DNA from: JBGSZX01 sp964640545
GTDB lineage: Bacteria; Bdellovibrionota; UBA2428
Assembly: GCA_964640545.1 (NCBI GenBank)
Contig: CAZXHL010000124.1
Span: forward strand, 1-7,680
Reading direction: 5' to 3'
DNA: 7,680 nt
Notes under the pieces: generated by a model
What the model was told of the DNA's origin: nothing
Databases searched by the model: none
What the model saw: only the letters and a program-made list of their open reading frames with translations
Shown here: one piece after another, positions 1 to 5,518 of the stretch
How positions within the stretch are numbered: the first letter of the stretch is position 1
How the letters are laid out: each line of letters starts with the position of its first letter
Position numbers and translations under genes: made by a program

Positions 1-111
1 CCAGATTGAAAAGTTTTTAATGTTTGTGATTGTAGCTTTGTAGAATCATTCGACATGCCCGAAATCATCTACCGAAGAGCCGCAGTTGTCTAGGGCTAGT
101 TAGGAATTACG
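1..111. other. Non-coding left edge downstream of maiA
   Basis: This AT-rich stretch follows the maiA stop codon on the minus strand. I see no open frame with a plausible start and no tRNA fold. I also see no convincing stem followed by a T-run that would end the minus-strand operon; the best pairing is a 4-base AGCC/GGCT match near 80-96, which is too weak. It may contain the upstream region of a gene outside the window. Confidence 0.4.
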
Positions 112-762
112 TTAAGGTTGTTGCGCGTCACTTTGTTCTTCTGGAGAGGCTTTGATGCAAGCTTCAGTCTTGAGTGCGATTTCATAGATATTCCATAGGG
201 CAGGGTATTCAATTGCGACAGGAATTTGATACCTCACCGCATTGTAAATCTGAGGAACCAGAAAGAGATCCGCCATGGTAGGGCGTTCACCGAAGGAATA
301 GGGGCCATCACGATTGGGGAGGAGTTTGTCAAAGGCTCCGAATCCTTTGCGAATCCATTCTTGTGCCCAATTGAGTTGTTCGGCGGCGTCGCTCGAGTGT
401 CTCTTTTGCACGAAGGGCGTCTGAAAGGGGGCGGTGTCAGCGTTGATGACTTCGCAAAGAGCGCGGCATCTTGCCCTTTCGAGTGGAGAGACGGGGTAAA
501 GAATTGCGGGCGGATGAACTTCTTCAAGGTACTCAAGAATGCTCAAGCTTTGAGTCAACAAGTCACCTTCTGGAGTTTTAAGAACAGGTACTTTTCCTAG
601 TGGGTTGCGAGCCAAATGTTCGAGGCTCTTTTGTTCCGACTGTACGAGGTTTACGGGAACGTATTCATAGCTAAGGCCCTTGAGTTCAAGGGCCCAGCGA
701 ATACGCCAAGAGGCCGAGGAGCGCCAGTAACCAAAGAGTGTGTATTTCTGATTGTCGCTCAT
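112..762 (-). CDS. maiA: Maleylacetoacetate isomerase (zeta-class glutathione S-transferase)
   Basis: A cytoplasmic enzyme of 216 residues, the usual length for the family. It is predicted to isomerise maleylacetoacetate to fumarylacetoacetate using glutathione, the penultimate step of tyrosine/homogentisate breakdown. The N-terminal thioredoxin-like half carries the zeta signature SSASWRIR at residues 15-22. The family's SSC motif has Ala at position 17 here, a substitution I believe is common in bacterial members. The GSH-site cis-proline is in KVPVL (Pro59) and the gamma-glutamyl-binding QS pair is Gln71-Ser72. The helical C-terminal half includes the GST folding motif around PTMADL (161-166). 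A GAGGAG ribosome site sits 9 bases before the ATG. It lies 26 bases downstream of the fumarylacetoacetate hydrolase gene on the same strand, which supports the pathway assignment. The main alternative is maleylpyruvate isomerase of the gentisate pathway, the same fold with a closely related reaction. Confidence 0.88.
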   Translation of the reverse strand: MSDNQKYTLFGYWRSSASWRIRWALELKGLSYEYVPVNLVQSEQKSLEHLARNPLGKVPVLKTPEGDLLTQSLSILEYLEEVHPPAILYPVSPLERARCRALCEVINADTAPFQTPFVQKRHSSDAAEQLNWAQEWIRKGFGAFDKLLPNRDGPYSFGERPTMADLFLVPQIYNAVRYQIPVAIEYPALWNIYEIALKTEACIKASPEEQSDAQQP

Positions 763-771
763 ACTTGCTGG

Positions 772-777
772 CTCCTC
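772..777 (-). promoter_or_regulatory. Ribosome binding site of maiA
   Basis: The minus strand reads GAGGAG here, 9 bases upstream of the ATG at 760-762. It fixes the start and shows that maiA has its own translation signal inside the operon. Confidence 0.75.
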
Positions 778-788
778 ATGAATAGCAA

Positions 789-1718
789 TTAAATTTCTTC
801 TTTTACGATTCTGTTTGTGAGATCACCTAGCTCTTCAATCGAGCAAGTAATTTCGTCGCCTACTTGCAACCATTGGTTGTCGGTAATCTTCGAGCCGTTC
901 AACTCAAGGAAACATCCCGTTCCCACCGTACCAGACCCAATCACATCGCCCGGATAGAGCGTGCATCCGTAGGAAGCACGTTCAACAATCTCAGCAAAAG
1001 TGAAGGTCATGTCCTTCATGTTGCCGCGAGAAATTTCTTTGCCATTAAGCACGGCAGTCATTGTCAAATCATAGCGCTCGCCCTTACCTTCGGAGGCAAT
1101 GCGCTTGTCTGCAAGTCCTTCGCGGGTCACAAGCCAGGGGCCGAGTGAGGTGTTGAAGTCTTTGCCTTTTGCTGGGCCAAGATTGAGCTTCATTTCTTCC
1201 ATTTGCATGGCTCTAGCAGACCAGTCATTCATAATAGTGTAGCCGAAGATGTAGTTATCGGCGTCTTTGGCGCTGACATTGCGGCATTCTTTGCCGATGA
1301 CAATGGCAGCTTCCAGTTCGAAGTCTAACTTTTCAAGATGGCGTTCTCTGACTTTGCAATCGCCAGGTCCCGTTACGGCCATGTGGTTGGTCATGTAAAA
1401 AATAGGAAAATCATAATACTCAGGAATCATCGGCACGCCGCGATTTCTTCTGGCCGCTTCAACGTGTTGTTTGAAGGCGTAACCGTCGCGCATCGATGGA
1501 GGATTCGGCATGCTGGCAAGGAGCTCAACATCATCTAGGCTAAGTTCGCCCTTTTTGTGATAGTCCTGCAATTCAGAGAGGCGATCTAATCCGCCTTCAT
1601 CGAGAAATGTGCGCATGTCTGAAGCGACTCCTGAAAGATCGGAGATTAAATTGCCTTCGGCCCAAAGGCCCCATGATTTTTTGCCTGATTTTTTGTTCAC
1701 ATAGCTAAGAAATTTCAT
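789..1718 (-). CDS. Fumarylacetoacetate hydrolase family protein (probable fumarylacetoacetase)
   Basis: A 309-residue cytoplasmic enzyme predicted to cleave fumarylacetoacetate to fumarate and acetoacetate in a metal-dependent reaction. Most catalytic positions of the well-studied mouse enzyme can be matched by motif: Asp103 (YYDFP) and Glu134/Glu136 (DFELE) with Asp165 as metal ligands. Asp165 begins DWSAR, which continues to Arg169 and Gln172. Lys186 and Thr190 lie in KGKDFNT, Glu272 in CFLELNG, and His112 in TNHMAV is the likely general base. The N-terminal ~75 residues form the small domain typical of the longer bacterial members; fumarylpyruvate hydrolases are usually shorter. It is followed 26 bases later by maiA, the preceding enzyme of the same pathway. 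Only a poorly spaced AAGG precedes the ATG, so translation may depend on the gene upstream, which ends 23 bases away. Family certain; exact substrate inferred from the neighbour. Confidence 0.88.
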   Translation of the reverse strand: MKFLSYVNKKSGKKSWGLWAEGNLISDLSGVASDMRTFLDEGGLDRLSELQDYHKKGELSLDDVELLASMPNPPSMRDGYAFKQHVEAARRNRGVPMIPEYYDFPIFYMTNHMAVTGPGDCKVRERHLEKLDFELEAAIVIGKECRNVSAKDADNYIFGYTIMNDWSARAMQMEEMKLNLGPAKGKDFNTSLGPWLVTREGLADKRIASEGKGERYDLTMTAVLNGKEISRGNMKDMTFTFAEIVERASYGCTLYPGDVIGSGTVGTGCFLELNGSKITDNQWLQVGDEITCSIEELGDLTNRIVKEEI

Positions 1719-1741
1719 ACCTTAGCTTTTAGACACGAGGA

Positions 1742-2323
1742 CTAGTCCACGTCAATTTCTAAAGCCCTAAGCAGGCTGAGGGCCTCGGGCATTTGAACCT
1801 TTGTGCCTTTAAGCTGCGTAATACTTGGATCTACAAAATAGCCCACCGCTCCACGAAAGCTTGCAGCTCGAAGGTCGGCTTGATTAAAGACGGCGCCGGA
1901 TAAATCACAGTCTTCAAATGAGGCTTTTTGCAGCTTGGCTCGTGAAAAATCTGCCTCTCTTAGGCTGCTTCCCTTGAATGAGGTTTTTTCGAGATCTAGT
2001 TCTTGAAAAACTGAGAGGTTCATTTGGCAGTCTATAAATTTAAGGTCTTCTGGAGGGCGAGCTGAACACCAGTTCAAGCCAAGAAGCTTTGACTGATTGA
2101 AGTGGCAGCTTCGAAAAAGGGAGTTGAGTAGATTTTGATTGCTAAGGTTGGCGCCTAGAAACTCACAATCAATGAATCTCTTGCCCGGAAAAAAACCTTC
2201 GTCTTGCAAGGCGCTAAAATCAATTTTTTCAAAGCGGCAGTTGTAAAACTCTGCGTCAGATCCCGCGAATTCAGCAAGTTGTGAGGTGCTTTGTAGGGTG
2301 AGGTCTTCGTAGCAATCTGACAT
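1742..2323 (-). CDS. Pentapeptide-repeat protein
   Basis: A protein of 193 residues from the ATG at 2321-2323. A TTG three codons further upstream (2330-2332) is an alternative start; neither has a clear ribosome site. Most of the chain follows the five-residue A(D/N)LxX pattern that folds into a right-handed square beta-helix. Examples are CRFEKIDFS and CEFLGANLS in the first half, and ADFSRAKLQKASFEDCDLS and ADLRAASFRGA in the second. A short interruption near GLNWCSARPPEDL splits two repeat blocks. The end (DPS..QLKGTKV, then PEALSLLRALEI) is the helical C-terminal cap seen in many members. Those include the gyrase-protecting Qnr/MfpA type, where it forms the dimer contact. No signal peptide, so cytoplasmic. 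It is the first gene of the minus-strand run with the fumarylacetoacetate hydrolase and maiA. Function unknown; gyrase mimicry is possible but unproven. Confidence 0.88.
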   Translation of the reverse strand: MSDCYEDLTLQSTSQLAEFAGSDAEFYNCRFEKIDFSALQDEGFFPGKRFIDCEFLGANLSNQNLLNSLFRSCHFNQSKLLGLNWCSARPPEDLKFIDCQMNLSVFQELDLEKTSFKGSSLREADFSRAKLQKASFEDCDLSGAVFNQADLRAASFRGAVGYFVDPSITQLKGTKVQMPEALSLLRALEIDVD

Positions 2324-2379
2324 ATGATTCAAGGGCTAGCACGCGAACTTTGCTGTCACAATCTTGGAGTGAAGAGAGC

Positions 2380-2408
2380 TTGATCGGAGATAGTCTTGCT
2401 CCTATTCT
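2380..2408 (+). promoter_or_regulatory. Candidate promoter before the ATG of the squalene-synthase-like gene
   Basis: TTGATC and TATTCT are separated by 17 bases, and each matches four of six consensus positions. If used, transcription would begin almost at the ATG at 2416, giving a leaderless or nearly leaderless message. The match is modest, and the same bases would be coding if translation starts further upstream at a TTG. Confidence 0.25.
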
Positions 2409-2415
2409 TCTCTCC

Positions 2416-3384
2416 ATGAACTCCACAAGCGCAGATATCTTGTACCCGGTGCTGGAAGGGACAAGTCGAAGTTTTTATTTGGGTATTCAGTCATTGGAGC
2501 AGCCCGAGAAAGATGCCATTTGCTTAGGGTATTTGTTTTGCAGGTTTCTAGATCTTTTTGAAGACGCGTCTGATGTTTCGGTTGACTCGCGAGTGTCTAT
2601 TCTAGCTGCGCTTCAGTCATGGTGCGAGGATATTGATTCTCTCGAAAGGCTTGAAAAGGTTTTGGCCTTACAGTCAGAATTTCAAGATGAGTTTGCGGGA
2701 TATTTCGAAAAAGTTCCCAGTGAAAAAGAGCTTTATAAAGTTTCAAAAACTTTGCTCAGAGAAATTGAATTGTTGCCTCCAAATTTGAAGAATATTTTTC
2801 CAGAATCGTTGATTCCCATGTTTGAGGGAATGCGCTCTGAGATTCGTGCAAGTGCGACTCCTCGTTGTCGATCAATGGAAGAGTTTGATGATTACTGTTT
2901 TTCGGTCGCGGGGACTGTGGGGCATTTTCTCTCAAAAGTTTTTTTGGAGGCCAAAGCGTTTCCAGAGGGGGTTGATCGGGATGTGCTTCTTGAGCAAGGA
3001 GAAGCTTTTGGTCGTGCGCTTCAAACTGTAAATATTGTCAAAGATTTTCATAAGGACTGGGAGGAGCGACGTTGCTTCTGGCCGCTTCTTGAGGGCTATT
3101 CCTTTGAAGGTCCAAAACCCAGCGAAGATGTCTTGTCGGCGATTCTGAAACAGTTGTATGAAAAATTCCTACGAGACTTGGAGCGGGCAGAACATTATGT
3201 AGCGCTCATTGATTCTAAGAGGCCAGATATTAAGTTCTTCTGTGAATTCCCTCTTCAAATGGCTGTGAAAAATATGGATTTAGCCATGAAGGACACGGCT
3301 TGGCTTAGGAACGGCGATTCGCCGAAGGTGCCACGTGAAGAGACGATGGCCTTGATTGATGCACTCAGTAGCTCAGTAGCCTAG
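2416..3384 (+). CDS. Squalene/phytoene synthase family protein, squalene-synthase-like
   Basis: A trans-isoprenyl diphosphate synthase predicted to join two prenyl diphosphates head to head, most likely farnesyl diphosphate to squalene or dehydrosqualene. Counting from the ATG (322 residues), the TSRSF start motif is at 17-21 and the first Asp-rich site D46xxED50 is in RFLDLFED. The core YCFSVAGTVGHFLS follows, with Tyr160 matching the catalytic tyrosine of human squalene synthase. The second Asp site is NIVKDFHKD, with Asp210 and Asp214. The ensuing FWP and the later FCEFPLQMA resemble eukaryotic squalene synthase more than phytoene synthase. No C-terminal membrane anchor is present. The frame stays open upstream to TTG codons at 2380 and 2350. 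The 2380 start has a GGAGTGAAG stretch before it, so the start is uncertain. No other isoprenoid gene is in the window. Confidence 0.87.
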   Translation: MNSTSADILYPVLEGTSRSFYLGIQSLEQPEKDAICLGYLFCRFLDLFEDASDVSVDSRVSILAALQSWCEDIDSLERLEKVLALQSEFQDEFAGYFEKVPSEKELYKVSKTLLREIELLPPNLKNIFPESLIPMFEGMRSEIRASATPRCRSMEEFDDYCFSVAGTVGHFLSKVFLEAKAFPEGVDRDVLLEQGEAFGRALQTVNIVKDFHKDWEERRCFWPLLEGYSFEGPKPSEDVLSAILKQLYEKFLRDLERAEHYVALIDSKRPDIKFFCEFPLQMAVKNMDLAMKDTAWLRNGDSPKVPREETMALIDALSSSVA

Positions 3385-3415
3385 CAAAGCTCAGTAGCCC
3401 AGCAAAGCTCAGTGG
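3363..3415. repeat. 18-base tandem repeat, about 2.9 copies, at a convergent gene junction
   Basis: Two 18-base units, 3371-3388 and 3389-3406, differ at one base: GCTCAGTAGCCTAGCAAA versus GCTCAGTAGCCCAGCAAA. Partial copies flank them: ACTCAGTA on the left and GCTCAGTGG on the right. The repeat includes the TAG stop of the squalene-synthase-like gene (3382-3384) and the stop of the opposing esterase (3409-3411). I see no strong hairpin with a T-run, so it does not look like an ordinary terminator. Confidence 0.85.
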
Positions 3416-4566
3416 TTTAACAGAAATTTTAGGGCGATGTCAGCTCTTCGTGCCCAAGAGGTTTCGTTGTGGTTTGCCCATTTGAATTCACGATGGATCA
3501 AATGGCTTTGGGGGAAGTCAAGGCCTAGCAACTTCTCCACAAATTCTCGATTGGGCTTCACGTAAGATTTATCAATCCCCCAGGCTCCGTTGTCCATATA
3601 AAGTGAAACGTTTCTGGGGAGTACACGCTCTTCAATGAATGAGAAAAGCATTCTGTCGAAGCCATGTGTTTTGATAGATAGGGCTGCAGCCTTAGAAAAG
3701 ATATGCGGATAGCGAAACAACGTAGTCGCACTGATGACACCTCCAAATGATGAACCAAGAAGAAAGGTGTTGTCTTTGTCTGCGAGAGTCGCAAAGTTGG
3801 AGTCGATAAAAGGCTTTAAAGTTTCCACGAGAAATTTAGAATAGAGCAAGCCCTGGTCCGCATCATTGAATTCTCTGCCTCGTTCTAGGTGGTGTATCCC
3901 GACGACGATCGCCGGGGGTGCTTCTCCATTTGCGATGAGTTTGGTCATGATTTCATCAATCGACCAATCGACTCCATAGCTACTTTTTTTGGGGTCAAAT
4001 AAATTTTGGCCATCATGGGCGTAGATCACCGGGAAATGTTCGCCAGAACTATGGGAGTAAGACGGAGGAAGCCAGACGGAGAGCTTTCTTTCATTGGCCA
4101 ACTCAGGTGAGTAGAAATTTGTGAATTCTTGGATTCTGCCCGTCTGCTTGAGGGGCCCAAGGTCAGCCCAATTCACGACGTCGAAAACAACAGTCTGTTC
4201 GGTGTCGCCATCGACGTCTAAGATTTGATTGTTCAGGACGGCTCCGTTCGATGCGGAGGCTTCAGTTCTCCAGCTACCACGAGTCATTTTGAGTTGGTAG
4301 CTACCAGACTTTAGTTTGATGGAGGTGGAGTGAGTACCATTGCCGACTGCTTTTAGGAGGAGACAGTTTGGTCTCCAGTTACAGTTTAGGAAATTACCTG
4401 TGAGAAATATTTGGGCATCGCTAGGTGTATTGAACGGGGCGTTGACCACTATGGTCAAATTATTGAACTCCGAATTAGGAAGGGCCTTGAGGCCGGACGA
4501 GTAGGGAAGTGTGAAAAGGCAAAGTGCTTTGAAGCTCGCAAAGAATACTCGCCCAAAGTTGTTCAT
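3409..4566 (-). CDS. Secreted esterase (esterase D/enterochelin esterase type) with N-terminal starch-binding-like domain
   Basis: An exported alpha/beta hydrolase of 385 residues from the ATG at 4564-4566. That start gives an N-terminal signal peptide: an Arg, then a hydrophobic run ending near SSGLKA. Residues ~35-135 form a beta-rich domain with the pattern of CBM20/CBM48-like modules (UQIFLTGNF-type strand, then LKSGSYQLKMTRGSW and a VNWAD ending; first strand reads AQIFLTGNF). It has a Cys62-Cys68 pair that could form a disulfide. Residues ~145-385 are the hydrolase: ERKLSVWLPPSY, VIYAHDGQNLF, nucleophile Ser273 in GSSFGG, the acid probably Asp325 in MDNGAWG, and His366 in the family-typical HNETSW. 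Substrate unknown; relatives cleave esters, including siderophore and feruloyl-sugar esters. The frame remains open to 4638, but that extension would bury the signal peptide. Its start is divergent from ppa. Confidence 0.85.
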   Translation of the reverse strand: MNNFGRVFFASFKALCLFTLPYSSGLKALPNSEFNNLTIVVNAPFNTPSDAQIFLTGNFLNCNWRPNCLLLKAVGNGTHSTSIKLKSGSYQLKMTRGSWRTEASASNGAVLNNQILDVDGDTEQTVVFDVVNWADLGPLKQTGRIQEFTNFYSPELANERKLSVWLPPSYSHSSGEHFPVIYAHDGQNLFDPKKSSYGVDWSIDEIMTKLIANGEAPPAIVVGIHHLERGREFNDADQGLLYSKFLVETLKPFIDSNFATLADKDNTFLLGSSFGGVISATTLFRYPHIFSKAAALSIKTHGFDRMLFSFIEERVLPRNVSLYMDNGAWGIDKSYVKPNREFVEKLLGLDFPQSHLIHREFKWANHNETSWARRADIALKFLLNH

Positions 4567-4664
4567 AGTCCGTGCCACAACGAATTTCTTAGCATGGGCA
4601 ACGGCTTTGTAAAAGTATCGAAAATTACAAATATACACGCTCGACAGTTCGCGATAGTCTTAAC

Positions 4665-4693
4665 TTGAATGCAAAGTTTACGCGACTTACAGT
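4665..4693 (+). promoter_or_regulatory. Candidate promoter of ppa
   Basis: TTGAAT and TACAGT are spaced by 17 bases, each matching four of six consensus positions. They lie just ahead of the ppa ribosome site. Transcription would start near 4700, leaving a very short leader. The position is sensible but the match is only moderate. Confidence 0.3.
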
Positions 4694-4700
4694 TAGCAAA

Positions 4701-4705
4701 AGAGG
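4701..4705 (+). promoter_or_regulatory. Ribosome binding site of ppa
   Basis: AGAGG lies 6 bases before the ATG at 4712 and supports that start. Confidence 0.7.
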
Positions 4706-4711
4706 TAAATC

Positions 4712-5254
4712 ATGAACCCTTGGCATGATGTTAGTTATGGTGAAGATGCACCAGAATATGTTGTAGCTTTGGTGGAAATTCCCAAAGGATCTAAGGTCAA
4801 GTATGAGATTGATAAAGCTTCGGGGTTGATCAAGGTAGATCGAGTACTCTATAGCTCAGTTCATTACCCGGCCAACTACGGTTTTATTCCGCAAACCTAT
4901 TGCGATGATCGCGACCCTCTGGATATCTTGGTTCTCGGCCAAGAAGTTGTGGTTCCCCTGGCTCTTATGCGAGCACGTCCCATCGGCGTTATGAAAATGA
5001 TAGACCAAGGCGAGGCGGATGATAAAATCATCGCAGTCCACGCAGATGATCCCGAGTTTGCGCATTATCGTGATATCTCAGAGCTTCCACCGCATAGACT
5101 CTCTGAGATTCATCGCTTCTTTGAAGACTACAAAATTCTTGAAAAGAAAATTGTGAAGATCGAAAGTTTTCTAGGACACCAAGAAGCCTTCGAAGTCATA
5201 AAAGATGCGATAAAACTCTATTCAGAAAATCGCTTATCTCTGAAAGAGGTTTGA
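4712..5254 (+). CDS. ppa: Inorganic pyrophosphatase (family I, soluble)
   Basis: A cytoplasmic 180-residue enzyme (the E. coli protein has about 176) that hydrolyses pyrophosphate to two phosphates with Mg2+, pulling biosynthetic reactions forward. The early KGSKVKYE (25-32) supplies the Lys/Glu pair of the active site, Arg44 begins RVLYSS, and HYPANYGFIPQTY (51-63) is the conserved core. Metal-binding Asp66, Asp68 and Asp71 lie in DRDPLD, matching E. coli Asp65/67/70. Asp98, Asp103 and Lys105 (DQGEADDK) match E. coli Asp97, Asp102 and Lys104. The second residue of the signature is Arg, where the usual pattern has a small or acidic residue. C-terminal helices (119-175) complete the fold. It stands alone between a divergent esterase gene and a convergent tRNA gene, as expected for a housekeeping gene. 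Confidence 0.95.
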   Translation: MNPWHDVSYGEDAPEYVVALVEIPKGSKVKYEIDKASGLIKVDRVLYSSVHYPANYGFIPQTYCDDRDPLDILVLGQEVVVPLALMRARPIGVMKMIDQGEADDKIIAVHADDPEFAHYRDISELPPHRLSEIHRFFEDYKILEKKIVKIESFLGHQEAFEVIKDAIKLYSENRLSLKEV

Positions 5255-5268
5255 TGTAGGGCTTTATA

Positions 5269-5343
5269 TGGCAGTCCCAGCAGGAATCGAACCTACAACT
5301 ACTCTTTAGGAAAGAGTTGTTATATCCATTTAACTATGGGACC
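5269..5343 (-). tRNA. tRNA-Arg (anticodon CCT)
   Basis: The minus strand folds as a complete 75-base tRNA. The acceptor stem GGTCCCA pairs with TGGGACT, with a G-U wobble at the terminal 1-72 pair. The D stem is GTTA/TAAC. The anticodon stem ACTCT/AGAGT encloses the loop TTCCTAA, giving anticodon CCT, which reads AGG. The variable loop has four bases, and the T stem GTAGG/CCTGC encloses TTCGATT. The discriminator base is G and CCA is encoded in the DNA. The D loop and T loop closely resemble E. coli tRNA-Arg(CCT). It converges on ppa, with only 14 bases between the ppa stop and its 3' end. Confidence 0.96.
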
Positions 5344-5350
5344 TCTCGCG

Positions 5351-5379
5351 TTTGTCAAAACCAAGTATATTCGGACAAA
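5351..5379. repeat. Inverted repeat around the tRNA-Arg -10 element
   Basis: TTTGTC (5351-5356) and GACAAA (5374-5379) are perfect 6-base inverted arms separated by 17 bases. On the minus strand the interval contains TATACT (5364-5369), a five-of-six -10 match suitably placed to start the tRNA transcript about 14 bases upstream of the mature 5' end. No good -35 accompanies it. The arms could be an operator or a chance match. Confidence 0.35.
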
Positions 5380-5503
5380 TGGGGGCGCCTGATGCCACGC
5401 CAGAATTTGACTACTTTGATCTTATTGAAGAATTAATAAACTAACAACAAAACTTTGTCTCTATTCTTTGTTTGTTGACTTGTTTATCCTCCCAAAAAAC
5501 CTG

Positions 5504-5509
5504 TAAAAT
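5504..5509 (+). promoter_or_regulatory. Candidate -10 element upstream of the acidic membrane protein gene
   Basis: TAAAAT matches five of six -10 positions. TTGTTT at 5480-5485 is 18 bases upstream and could serve as the -35; the better TTGACT at 5475-5480 is 23 bases away, too far. Transcription would begin only 2-4 bases before the ATG at 5519, so the message would be leaderless or nearly so. No Shine-Dalgarno sequence with normal spacing precedes that ATG. Confidence 0.35.
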
Positions 5510-5518
5510 AGTAGGTAC

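Noticed and set aside
226..600. Open frame on the + strand inside maiA
   Set aside because: It is antisense to a gene with clear zeta-GST motifs, shows no recognisable protein pattern, and has no ribosome site.
4519..4521. Lipoprotein cysteine in the esterase signal region (KALC)
   Set aside because: The residues before Cys do not fit a lipobox and the Cys lies in the middle of the hydrophobic run, not at its end.
4567..4638. N-terminal extension of the esterase to an upstream ATG
   Set aside because: It would place 24 residues ahead of a good signal peptide, and has no ribosome site.
5269..5343. tRNA gene as an integration site of a mobile element
   Set aside because: No integrase gene and no second copy of the tRNA 3' end is seen in the window; neighbours look like housekeeping genes.
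5475..5509. TTGACT paired with TAAAAT as a promoter
   Set aside because: The spacer is 23 bases, outside the usable 15-19 range; only the weaker TTGTTT has acceptable spacing.
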